Source: CAZZKJ01 sp964654695
GTDB taxonomy: Bacteria; Krumholzibacteriota; Krumholzibacteriia; WVZY01
Length of the DNA stretch: 17,451 nucleotides
Assembly (NCBI GenBank): GCA_964654695.1
Contig: CAZZKJ010000050.1
Location: 1-17,451 of the forward strand
Direction of reading: 5' to 3'
The first letter of the stretch is position 1, and every line of letters begins with the position of its first letter. The notes under the pieces are model-generated. The model saw only the letters and a list, made by a program, of their open reading frames with translations. It did no database searches and was not told where the DNA came from. Shown here piece by piece: positions 1-6,611 of this stretch. A program made the translations under genes and the position numbers.

Positions 1-153
1 GGGGTGATCGATGACAGGACCCGCGCGGCACTCTGCCCAGGTAAGCGCGGGTGGCGCTGATGGGGCCCCCTCGCGCGCAGTTTTTCACGAGCACGAGGGG
101 TGATCAGCGACAGGACCCGCGCGGCACTCTGCCCAGGTAAGCGCGGGTGGCGC
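1..153. repeat. Two-copy 57-bp GC-rich repeat with nested hairpin, 96-bp period
   Basis: Copy 1 is 1-57 and copy 2 is 97-153. They differ only at three adjacent positions (10-12 versus 106-108). The 39 bp between them (58-96) is not repeated here, and the array may continue off the left edge. Each copy has a perfect 8-bp inverted repeat, ACCCGCGC/GCGCGGGT (19-26 with 45-52; 115-122 with 141-148). An inner GGCA-CTC-TGCC hairpin stacks directly on the left arm, giving a 12-bp stem with a 7-nt bulge. It lies in the 3' flank of the last operon gene. No T-run follows it on the minus strand, so it is not a standard intrinsic terminator. Family unknown; it resembles a dispersed structured intergenic repeat. 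Confidence 0.85.
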
Positions 154-184
154 CGGAGAGCGTACACCGGTGCGAAGGCCGCGC

Positions 185-1459
185 CTATTCGCCCGTTTGG
201 AACACCCGTTGTATAAATCCCAGGGAATATGGGTTTTCTAACAATTGCTGATAGGAAAAAAGTGAAAAGCCCGCGATATTTTGTGAGCGGAGGAGTTCCA
301 CCGAGTCCGCCAGGTAACGAACCCGTCCTCCGAAAAGCGGCAGCCCCGCGAGAAGACGGTCGTGGCCTATAATATTGTCCAGCGATCGAACCTGCGCCGC
401 CAGCGGCCCCGGTTTATAATTGTATGCCATGATCACCGCGAAATCCAGCCATCCCCTTTGCACCCACCCGGTCCAGTCTTGACCCTTTTCCCGCAGCGCT
501 TTTGCCGGATTGGGAATGACCGCCGCTGATAGAGGCAGGCTGACGGTTTCGCGAACCGCGAGCACCATGCTGTCCACGCGGTCCGCGCGCCAGCGTGCGA
601 GCCGGTTGTCGAGTATTCCGGCCGATTCCTCTCCGATTATATCTGCTATCCCGCCATGATCGTTGAGAAGCATCACGGGGTCGACACCATATCTCAACGC
701 GAACTTCGTCCGTTCTTTAACATCATAACCATAAGAAATATCCGGGTAGCGAACATAATCCATGTGTATTCCATCGATTTCATAGCGTGATGTCAATTCG
801 CCTATCACCCGGCATGTATACTCGCGGGCTTCCCGCACCGCCGGCGATATGAAATATCCTTCGATTCCGCGGCTCTTGAGTTCGTCGAGACCATATGAAT
901 CCATTCGCCGCCCTTCCGCATCAGTCAGAAGCCATTCCGGATGCTCCACCGCGATATGCCCATCAGGAGGCGCGCTGCCGCCGTCCGACCATATGTAAAA
1001 GACATTCACCCACGCATGAACCGCAATTCCTTCTCCGTGGGCCCTCAATATTGTGTACGCCAGAGGATCGAAACTATCCGGCGGCAGTACCAGTTCCTCC
1101 GCAGACGGCTCGATGCTCGATAGGTAGTAAGCGTCTCCCCTGCCCCTTACCTGGACGAACAGCATATGAAAGCGGCCCCTCACGGCGAGATCTATCATCC
1201 GGTCGATATTGTCTTTGGACGTAAGGGCGTGCCTGACAACCCACAGAGCACGTATTTCAGTGTTGGGCAGAATGCGCGTGGATTCCTTGAACCATTGGAG
1301 AAAAGTCCCGCCCTCGGTTTTATCCGCGGCGGTAAACAGAGGCGTGCATAAAGTGATTGTTAAAAAAAACGATAAAACGATGAGAAGTATCGGGGTAAAT
1401 CTTGGCTTCACCGGTAGAATATTCGGCGGCTGTTTTTCAGACTTTATCCGTAGATTCAT
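185..1459 (-). CDS. Exported glycosyl hydrolase-like protein, GHL10/DUF187 family
   Basis: A 424-residue protein. A basic N-terminus is followed by a hydrophobic segment at about 21-42, read as a signal peptide or anchor; no good lipobox is present at the TLC. The rest reads as a TIM-barrel GHL10 (PF02638) domain: RALWV at 70-74, VHAWVNVFY at 147-155, the acidic signature DGIHMDYVRYPD at 229-240 and MAYNY near 344-348. Family members include E. coli YddW/DigH, which acts on denuded peptidoglycan glycan strands; the substrate here is inferred only. I chose ATG 1459 because GGAGGGGAGG abuts it. An in-frame ATG at 1510 would add 17 residues but has a poor ribosome site. The gene overlaps the rplQ end by 23 nt, implying coupled translation. 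It is last in the run and is not a usual member of this operon. Confidence 0.85.
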   Translation of the reverse strand: MNLRIKSEKQPPNILPVKPRFTPILLIVLSFFLTITLCTPLFTAADKTEGGTFLQWFKESTRILPNTEIRALWVVRHALTSKDNIDRMIDLAVRGRFHMLFVQVRGRGDAYYLSSIEPSAEELVLPPDSFDPLAYTILRAHGEGIAVHAWVNVFYIWSDGGSAPPDGHIAVEHPEWLLTDAEGRRMDSYGLDELKSRGIEGYFISPAVREAREYTCRVIGELTSRYEIDGIHMDYVRYPDISYGYDVKERTKFALRYGVDPVMLLNDHGGIADIIGEESAGILDNRLARWRADRVDSMVLAVRETVSLPLSAAVIPNPAKALREKGQDWTGWVQRGWLDFAVIMAYNYKPGPLAAQVRSLDNIIGHDRLLAGLPLFGGRVRYLADSVELLRSQNIAGFSLFSYQQLLENPYSLGFIQRVFQTGE

Positions 1460-2039
1460 CCTCCCCTCCGCCGGCTTTCGCTTGCGTATCCGGTTTCTGC
1501 CGCTCGTCATTCTTCTTGCCGGCGGCCGTTTCTTCCGCTGCGGACTCGGTCTCCGGAGCTTCTTCCCGTTTTTTGCGGGGCTTCTTTATCTTAGGCTGGC
1601 TGGTAACAGCGGTGCCTACGAGTTCCAGCATTACAGTCTCGGCATTGTCCCCCAGCCGGTTTCCCATACGGAGGATTCTCGTGTATCCCCCCTCCCTGTC
1701 CATGTACAGGGGAGCGAGATCGTTGAAGAGCTTCTTCAACACAACCCTTTTTTGAACATAGCGGGCCGCCTGCCTCCAATGGGCGAGCGCGACGCTCTGC
1801 ATTTGCCTGGCTTCCGCATCCTGTCCGGATTCCTGGAGGCTCTGCACCTGTTGATATGCTTCATAGCCTTTCTTGGCCCGTGTTATCAATCTTTCGGCGA
1901 AGCGCCGCGCCTCTTTGGCCTTGGCGCTGGTCGTAGTTATCCTTTCCCTTTCGAAAAGAGAAGTCACCATGTTGCGAAGCATTGCGCGCCTGTGGCTGGC
2001 GGTTCGGTTCAATTTTCTATGATCTACTCGGTGTCTCAT
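1437..2039 (-). CDS. rplQ: 50S ribosomal protein L17, with insertion and long tail
   Basis: Large-subunit protein bL17, near the exit-tunnel side of the 50S. The start is the canonical MRHRVDHRKLNRTASHR, 16 nt after the rpoA stop; the frame is open upstream but would run into rpoA. The core is clear: LNRTASHRRAMLRNM, then AKEARRFAERLITRAK, and GGYTRILRMGNRLGDNAE at about 117-133. Two oddities stand out. Between the AK at about 56 and KLFN at about 103 there are roughly 25 more residues than in E. coli L17, rich in Q, E and A and probably helical. After about 148 a Lys/Glu-rich low-complexity tail of about 50 residues follows. Total is 200 residues against about 120-130 for typical L17. Last ribosomal gene of the alpha block. 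Confidence 0.96.
   Translation of the reverse strand: MRHRVDHRKLNRTASHRRAMLRNMVTSLFERERITTTSAKAKEARRFAERLITRAKKGYEAYQQVQSLQESGQDAEARQMQSVALAHWRQAARYVQKRVVLKKLFNDLAPLYMDREGGYTRILRMGNRLGDNAETVMLELVGTAVTSQPKIKKPRKKREEAPETESAAEETAAGKKNDERQKPDTQAKAGGGEDESTDKV
1460..1469 (-). promoter_or_regulatory. Ribosome binding site deciding the hydrolase start
   Basis: On the minus strand this reads GGAGGGGAGG and abuts the ATG at 1459. The first GGAGG sits 5 nt from the start codon. It lies inside the last codons of rplQ and is much stronger than anything before the alternative ATG at 1510. Confidence 0.7.
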
Positions 2040-2055
2040 TCTTGATCGTTCCCTT

Positions 2056-3078
2056 CTATACCAATTCCGTTTTCCTGTCTTCTTCGGGAGCATCGCGCGT
2101 GGCTTCGCCGCTGAGTATGCTTTCGACATCCATGCCTAAAAACAGATTCATGCCTTCGAGGATTTCGGAAATTTCTTTCAAACTCTGCTTGCCGAAGTTC
2201 CTGTACTTGAGCATCTCCTGCTCGGAACGCCTGACCAGCTCACCCAGGGTTTTTATGTTAGCGCGGCGCAGGCAGTTCCCGGAACGCACGGACAGTTCCA
2301 GTTCGTCGACGCTTCTGCTAAGAAGTTCTCTGAGCTTCTCGAGTTCTTCATCGACTTCTTCGACATCTTCTTCCTGCGGTTCTTCATCGAACTGGATGAA
2401 AAGCAGCATATGATCTTTTACTATTTTGGCGGCATATCCGAGAGCATCATCGGGAGTCACGCTGCCGTCGGTCGTTATTTCCAAAATAAGTTTATCATAA
2501 TCGGTGCGCTGCCCCACTCGAGTATTTTCAACTTCGTAAGAAACTTTCTTGATTGGTGAAAAATTCGAATCGACCGGGATGAGCCCAATATCATAATCAT
2601 CAAGATTATGCGACTCCGAAGGTGCGTAACTCCTGCCGTGTCCTATAAGCACGCGCATCTCCACCCGGGCTTTCTCGGTAGCGGTGCAGATAACGAGATC
2701 CTTGTTGATAATCTCTATATCCGGATCTTCGGTGAAATCTGCAGCGGTTATCGGACCTGTTTTCTCCACGTTTAATTCGATGAACTTGGGCTCATCGCAG
2801 TGCATCTTTACGATCATCTGCTTTAAATTGAGAATAATATCCGTCATATCCTCGAGAACGCCTGAGATGTTGCTGAGTTCGTGCAGCACCCCCGTGGCCC
2901 TGACGGCCGTAACCGCCGCTCCTTGTATCGAGGAAATGAGCGTTCTCCTCAGCGTATTGCCGATGGTAAGACCGAAGCCTCTTTCGAGGGGGTCGATTTC
3001 GAATCTTGCGAAAAAGGGAGTCTTTGAATTCTCGTCACACTGAATTTCTTTTGGCATTAATAAATTGCGCCACTTCAT
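2056..3078 (-). CDS. rpoA: DNA-directed RNA polymerase subunit alpha
   Basis: A 340-residue alpha subunit, which dimerises to nucleate RNA polymerase assembly. The N-terminal assembly domain spans about 1-232, with ERGFGLTIGNTLRRTLISS at 32-50. An acidic linker (about 231-247) leads to the C-terminal domain, about 250-320. That domain keeps the DNA and activator surface: R265 and N268 in ELSVRSGNCL, and N294, G296, K297 and S299 in NFGKQS, with the same numbering as E. coli. ATG 3078 (MKWRNLLMPK) is chosen because AGGAGG lies 9 nt upstream; an internal ATG at 3057 is less likely. It follows rpsD by 29 nt. A short acidic tail follows the C-terminal domain. Confidence 0.98.
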   Translation of the reverse strand: MKWRNLLMPKEIQCDENSKTPFFARFEIDPLERGFGLTIGNTLRRTLISSIQGAAVTAVRATGVLHELSNISGVLEDMTDIILNLKQMIVKMHCDEPKFIELNVEKTGPITAADFTEDPDIEIINKDLVICTATEKARVEMRVLIGHGRSYAPSESHNLDDYDIGLIPVDSNFSPIKKVSYEVENTRVGQRTDYDKLILEITTDGSVTPDDALGYAAKIVKDHMLLFIQFDEEPQEEDVEEVDEELEKLRELLSRSVDELELSVRSGNCLRRANIKTLGELVRRSEQEMLKYRNFGKQSLKEISEILEGMNLFLGMDVESILSGEATRDAPEEDRKTELV

Positions 3079-3107
3079 TGACTTGATCCTCCTCTGAAAG
3101 CGGTCGC

Positions 3108-3737
3108 CTACTTCGAATATAACTCAACGATTAGATATTCATCCACCGGCACCGGGATCACATCCCTGGCCGGGATTTCCAGGAAGCTTCCTTCCATTTT
3201 GCTGATGTCCATATCGAGGTAAGGCACCATATGGCGTGAGTCAAAATTTTTCAGGCTTTCCTGCACCACGAAAAGGCTCCTGCTCTTTTCCTTGAGAGCA
3301 ATCCTGTCGCCGGTCTTGACCAGGAAGCTGGGTATATTGACTTTTCTGCCGTTTACTTCGATGTGCTTGTGCCTGATGAGCTGGCGTGCCGTGGCCCGGG
3401 ATGAACAAAATCCAAGCCTGTACACTATGTTGTCCAGCCGTCTCTCAAGAAGACATAACAAGTTGGTGCCCGTTATTCCTTTTTGCTTCTCCGCCTTCTC
3501 AAAATAATTTCTGAACTGGTTTTCCAGCAGGCCGTACATACGGCGAAGCTTCTGTTTTTCCCGGAGCTGCAGGTTATACTTGGATGGCTTGCCCCGGCGC
3601 GATCTCCCGTGCTGTCCGGGAGGATAACTGCGGCTTTCCAGCGCGCATTTTTTGCTCGTACACCTGTCGCCTTTGAGAAAAAGCTTCTCGTTCTCTCTGC
3701 GGCACAGTTTGCATTTGGCATCTCTGTACCTGGCCAT
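3108..3737 (-). CDS. rpsD: 30S ribosomal protein S4, zinc-binding form
   Basis: uS4, a primary 16S rRNA binder that starts small-subunit assembly. It has 209 residues, normal length. The N-terminus carries the Cys knuckle C9-x2-C12 ... C26-x4-C31, so this is the zinc (C+) type. The S4 RNA-binding fold covers about 98-160 (LERRLDNIVYRLGF ... VNGRKVNIPSFLVKTGDRI). GAGGAGG lies 5-6 nt before the ATG. In E. coli, S4 is the translational repressor of the alpha operon; whether that holds here cannot be seen. An 85-nt gap separates it from rpsK, with a short open frame ending on the rpsD start codon. Confidence 0.98.
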   Translation of the reverse strand: MARYRDAKCKLCRRENEKLFLKGDRCTSKKCALESRSYPPGQHGRSRRGKPSKYNLQLREKQKLRRMYGLLENQFRNYFEKAEKQKGITGTNLLCLLERRLDNIVYRLGFCSSRATARQLIRHKHIEVNGRKVNIPSFLVKTGDRIALKEKSRSLFVVQESLKNFDSRHMVPYLDMDISKMEGSFLEIPARDVIPVPVDEYLIVELYSK

Positions 3738-3802
3738 TAAATCCTCCTCAATTCCGTCTTCGATCGATCCTGATTAGTCATAATTCTATTGATTAAGCTC
3801 AT
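3737..3802 (-). CDS. Possible 21-residue leader ORF ahead of rpsD
   Basis: The rpsK-rpsD gap holds an open frame of 21 codons beginning MSLINRIM. AGGCGG lies 5 nt upstream of its ATG, the same type of ribosome site seen before infA. Its TAA overlaps the rpsD start as TAATG, the layout of translational coupling. It has no recognisable family. It could equally be chance in an untranslated leader that binds S4. Treat as a hypothesis. Confidence 0.3.
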   Translation of the reverse strand: MSLINRIMTNQDRSKTELRRI

Positions 3803-3822
3803 TTAATCCGCCTGCGGGTCAA

Positions 3823-4215
3823 TTAAACCCTGCGTCTTTTTTTCTGCCGGCACCCGTTATGGGGCATCGGAGTAACATCTTTTACCGAAAATACTTCAAG
3901 TCCGGCCGATTTGATAGACCGTATCGCCGCTTCTCTTCCCGCCCCCGGGCCTTTTATCCACGCTTCGACTCTTTTTAGACCCATATCCCTCGCTTCGCGC
4001 GCACATCTGTCGGCGGCCTGCTGAGCGGCGAAGGGAGTACTCTTCCTAGATCCTTTGAACCCCATCTTGCCGGGGCTGGACCAGGCGATAACGTTGCCGG
4101 TAGAATCCGTTATAGTAATGATCGTATTATTGAAAGTAGACTTGATGTGCACAACACCCAGCGCGTCAACTTTCTTGGCTTTTTTCTTTTTCGGTCCTTT
4201 TTTCGGTTTTGCCAA
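3823..4215 (-). CDS. rpsK: 30S ribosomal protein S11 (TTG start)
   Basis: uS11 of the 30S platform, near the mRNA exit and the Shine-Dalgarno helix. It has 130 residues. A Lys-rich N-terminus precedes the body: VVHIKSTFNNTIITITD, WSSPGKMGFKGSRKSTPFAAQ and AWIKGPGAGREAAIR. The C-terminus has the conserved PHNGCR followed by a basic tail. The start is TTG at 4215 with GAGGGGG 6 nt upstream; no ATG or GTG fits the N-terminus. It follows rpsM after 80 nt. The second TTG start in a row is unusual for such a highly expressed protein. Confidence 0.97.
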   Translation of the reverse strand: MAKPKKGPKKKKAKKVDALGVVHIKSTFNNTIITITDSTGNVIAWSSPGKMGFKGSRKSTPFAAQQAADRCAREARDMGLKRVEAWIKGPGAGREAAIRSIKSAGLEVFSVKDVTPMPHNGCRQKKRRRV

Positions 4216-4295
4216 AACAGCCCCCTCAATGCTTGAGATATTATCGAATCATTCCAGCCCGGCGCTCCCATGCCGGAGGAAGGTTACATTAAAAC

Positions 4296-4673
4296 CTAAA
4301 CCTTTTTGCGTTTCGATGCGCCGGGACGAGTGCGGGGACCTTTTCGCGTCCGCGCATTGGTGCTCGTCCTCTGTCCTCTGACCGGCAGCTTTCTCTTGTG
4401 GCGCGTACCCCGGTAGCAGCCGATATCCATTAATCTCTTTATGTTGTAGCTTATCTCCCCGCGCAGAGATCCCTCGACCTTGTACTCGTTTTCGATAATG
4501 TTTCGAATCTTGATGGATTCGTCTTCGCTAAGATCCTTGACGCGGAGGTTCGGATCCAAATCGAGCTTATGGCATATCTGTTTCGCAGATGTAGGGCCGA
4601 TCCCGTAAATGTACGTGAGGCTGATAATCACACGCTTGTCATTCGGTATGTCTACTCCAGCTATTCGAGCCAA
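4296..4673 (-). CDS. rpsM: 30S ribosomal protein S13 (TTG start)
   Basis: uS13, a 30S head protein that contacts the P-site tRNA and the 50S bridges. It has 125 residues with the standard N-terminus ARIAGVDIPNDKRV, the helix-hairpin-helix YIYGIGPTSAKQIC at about 22-35 and a basic C-terminal tail (RGQRTSTNARTRKGPR). The start is TTG at 4673 with AGGAG 7 nt upstream. The next in-frame Met would remove the conserved first two-thirds of the protein. First gene of the alpha block, 27 nt after rpmJ. No ATG or GTG lies in frame near the conserved N-terminus. Confidence 0.97.
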   Translation of the reverse strand: MARIAGVDIPNDKRVIISLTYIYGIGPTSAKQICHKLDLDPNLRVKDLSEDESIKIRNIIENEYKVEGSLRGEISYNIKRLMDIGCYRGTRHKRKLPVRGQRTSTNARTRKGPRTRPGASKRKKV

Positions 4674-4700
4674 TGCAAAGCTCCTTTCTTACCCTGCGTT

Positions 4701-4814
4701 TTATCCCTGACGCTGTTTGTGTCTTTTGTTTTTGCAAATGACACGAATAACGCCCTTGCGGCGGATAATCTTGCAATAGGGACACATTTTTTTTACCGAG
4801 CTTCTTACTTTCAT
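4701..4814 (-). CDS. rpmJ: 50S ribosomal protein L36, zinc-binding form
   Basis: A 37-residue bL36. The product begins MKVRSSVKKMCPYCKII and ends KNKRHKQRQG. Zinc ligands C11, C14, C27 and H32 are all present, so this is the C+ type; many genomes carry a second, zinc-free copy elsewhere. GGTGG lies about 7 nt upstream of the ATG. It sits in its usual place between infA and rpsM, and its short length makes it easy to miss. Confidence 0.96.
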   Translation of the reverse strand: MKVRSSVKKMCPYCKIIRRKGVIRVICKNKRHKQRQG

Positions 4815-4892
4815 TATTACCACCGTCCATATGCGGCTTGTTCACTATTCATTCCGGCTGAAATGGCGCATACTTTTATTTGAACATATTCT

Positions 4893-4917
4893 CCGCGGCT
4901 TAGCGCCCGGCCCGCGG
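4893..4917 (-). other. Short inverted repeat directly after infA stop
   Basis: Two CCGCGG hexamers (4893-4898 and 4912-4917) can pair across a 13-nt loop, immediately after the infA stop codon, in the largest gap of the operon (4815-4917, 103 nt). No T-run follows on the minus strand, so termination is unlikely. It could slow the polymerase, stabilise the upstream mRNA end, or be chance in GC-rich sequence. Nothing else is recognised in this gap. Confidence 0.35.
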
Positions 4918-5136
4918 TCATTTATAACGATAGACTATACGGCCTCTCGTCAAATCATAAGGGGACAGCTCGATGGTCACCTTGTCGCCTGGAAGAATTC
5001 TTATAAAATGCATCCTCATCTTGCCGGAAACATGGGCAAGAACAATATGGTTGTTCTCCAGTTCGACTTTGAACATGGTGTTGGGAAGAGCTTCAACAAC
5101 CGTTCCTTCCACCGATATCCCTTTTTCTTTGGCCAT
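4918..5136 (-). CDS. infA: Translation initiation factor IF-1
   Basis: A 72-residue S1/OB-fold protein that occupies the 30S A site during initiation. The sequence is canonical: MAKEKGISVEGTVVEALPN, then FKVELENNHIVLAHVSGKMR and IRILPGDKVTIELSPYDLTRGRIVYRYK. The length is exactly typical. The AGGCGG site sits 5 nt before the ATG. It lies 35 nt after map in the common secY-adk-map-infA-rpmJ order. Confidence 0.98.
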   Translation of the reverse strand: MAKEKGISVEGTVVEALPNTMFKVELENNHIVLAHVSGKMRMHFIRILPGDKVTIELSPYDLTRGRIVYRYK

Positions 5137-5171
5137 AAATCCGCCTGTTCAACTCCCGTGTTTCGTTGTTT

Positions 5172-5915
5172 TCAACGCGTCAAAATCTGAGGTCCGCTTC
5201 GAGTAACCGCCACCGTATCCTCGAAATGCGCGGACAGGCTCTTGTCGGCGGTAACCACCGTCCAGCCGTCGCTCTTGGTAAAAACATCGCTTCTTCCCGT
5301 ATTCACCATCGGCTCTATTGCAACCACCAATCCTTCTTCGAGGGTTATACCCTGGTTCGGCGGACCGAAATTGGGAAGCTGCGGATCTTCGTGCATCTGC
5401 TGTCCTATGCCGTGCCCAACCAGGGTCTTGACGACGGAAAACCCGTTTTTTAGCACGTACGATTCAATCGCATGCGAAATATCGGAGAGCTTGTTGCCCA
5501 TCTTGGCCTGGGCGATTCCCTTATCCAGGCTTTCTCTGGTTACCTTCAAAAGTTTCTGAGCCTGGCCGGATATTGCTCCCACCGCGAACGTCCTGGTGGC
5601 ATCGGCGTAATAACCTTCTTTTCTAACGCCCACATCCACGCCTACTATGTCTCCTTTTTCGAACTCCCTGTCATCAGGTATTCCGTGAACCACTTCTTCA
5701 TTTATAGATATGCAGGTCGCCGCCGGGTATCCCTGGAATCCCTTGAATGCCGGCTCCGCGCCGCGGGATGCGATCAATTCTTCAACCGCCCGGTCTATCA
5801 ATCTGCGAGCGGTCCCCGCTTTTATCAACCCGCCGACAAGTTCAAAACATTCTTTCAATATCGCCCCGTTCGCCTTCATAAGTGCGATTTCTTCGGACGA
5901 TTTCAGAACTATCAT
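5172..5915 (-). CDS. map: Methionine aminopeptidase, type I
   Basis: Removes the initiator Met from nascent proteins in the cytosol; a two-metal enzyme. It has 247 residues of pita-bread fold. All metal ligands are present: D94 (VDVG), D105 (YADATRTF), H168 (GHGIG), E201 (AIEPM) and E232 (HFEDTVAV). The substrate-side histidines H77 (VVHGIP) and H175 (MHEDP) are also there. No N-terminal zinc or SH3 extension, so this is the short type I form. The start ATG overlaps the adk stop by 4 nt (ATGA), giving tight coupling. Placement beside ribosomal genes and IF1 fits its role in cotranslational processing. Confidence 0.98.
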   Translation of the reverse strand: MIVLKSSEEIALMKANGAILKECFELVGGLIKAGTARRLIDRAVEELIASRGAEPAFKGFQGYPAATCISINEEVVHGIPDDREFEKGDIVGVDVGVRKEGYYADATRTFAVGAISGQAQKLLKVTRESLDKGIAQAKMGNKLSDISHAIESYVLKNGFSVVKTLVGHGIGQQMHEDPQLPNFGPPNQGITLEEGLVVAIEPMVNTGRSDVFTKSDGWTVVTADKSLSAHFEDTVAVTRSGPQILTR

Positions 5916-6559
5916 CGGCCTACCAGCCGGGCTATTTCTTCGGTAACGCCTTTCATATCTTGCGAACCGTTTATTTTATAAACCCGGCTCCTTTTATCAT
6001 AAAAATCTATTATCGGCAGAGTCTGTTCCTCGTATACCTCCAGCCTCCTGCGTATGGTCTCAGTCTTGTCATCTTCTCTCTGAACCAACTCCCCGCCGCA
6101 CTCATCACATTTGCCTTGGGAATTGGGCGGCTTGTTCAGCAGGTTATATACGGCCTTGCAGGAACCGCATGTCCGCCTGTTCGACAGGCGATCCACTATA
6201 ACTTCCGCTTCCACCTCCAGTAATATTACTCCATCGAGCTTACTTCCGGTTTCCTCGAGAATGGTTTCCAGCGCTTGGGCCTGTCCCCGCGTTCGCGGGT
6301 ACCCATCCAGTATCCAGCCCCGAGTATCCGAGTTCCTGCCGGCCAGCGCTCCTTTTATAAGTGCCTGCACGATCTCGTCGGAAACCAGACCGCCGGAAGC
6401 CAGGACCTCTTTGACCTGTTCTCCCAGGGGCGACCGGTTTGCCACCGCTTCGCGCAGAAGATCCCCGGTCGAAACGTGATCCAGATTCCACCTACCGGCA
6501 AAACGCACCGCTTGAGTTCCTTTACCCGATCCCGGAGCGCCCAGTATGATAAAATTCAT
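5912..6559 (-). CDS. adk: Adenylate kinase, long zinc-LID type
   Basis: Interconverts ATP + AMP and 2 ADP. It has 215 residues. The P-loop GAPGSGKGTQ spans 7-16, the AMP-binding region starts STGDLLR at 30-36, and DGYPRT is at 85-90. The LID domain (about 125-163) has four cysteines, C131-x2-C134 and C151-x2-C154, the structural zinc site of long-form Adk. AGGA lies about 8 nt before the ATG. It sits 52 nt after secY, with a small hairpin in that gap, and overlaps map by 4 nt. Confidence 0.98.
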   Translation of the reverse strand: MNFIILGAPGSGKGTQAVRFAGRWNLDHVSTGDLLREAVANRSPLGEQVKEVLASGGLVSDEIVQALIKGALAGRNSDTRGWILDGYPRTRGQAQALETILEETGSKLDGVILLEVEAEVIVDRLSNRRTCGSCKAVYNLLNKPPNSQGKCDECGGELVQREDDKTETIRRRLEVYEEQTLPIIDFYDKRSRVYKINGSQDMKGVTEEIARLVGR

Positions 6560-6577
6560 CAGCGTTTCCTCGGCTGT

Positions 6578-6592
6578 ACCGCCGTAGGCGGT
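6578..6592 (-). other. Perfect 6-bp hairpin in secY-adk gap
   Basis: The minus strand reads ACCGCC-TAC-GGCGGT, a perfect 6-bp stem with a 3-nt loop, ending 18 nt before the adk start codon. No T-run follows in the transcription direction, so it is not a standard terminator. It could separate secY and adk expression through mRNA processing or ribosome access. Confidence 0.45.
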
Positions 6593-6611
6593 TTCTCTCT
6601 GCCGGCGGATC

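Noticed and set aside
58..85. Plus-strand terminator (GC-rich dyad then TTTTT at 81-85)
   Set aside because: The dyad has no proper loop and no plus-strand gene is seen in the window to terminate. A convergent gene off the left edge cannot be ruled out.
1..153. CRISPR array from two repeats with a 39-bp spacer
   Set aside because: The repeat is 57 bp, too long, has only two copies, and no cas gene is in view.
1209..2045. Plus-strand open frame of 278 codons antisense to the hydrolase and rplQ
   Set aside because: It mirrors real genes and has no family features. The Phe/Leu-rich product is what antisense of Lys/Glu-rich coding sequence gives.
2040..2129. Upstream extension of L17 by 30 residues
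   Set aside because: It would overlap rpoA by 74 nt, and the conserved L17 N-terminus begins at 2039.
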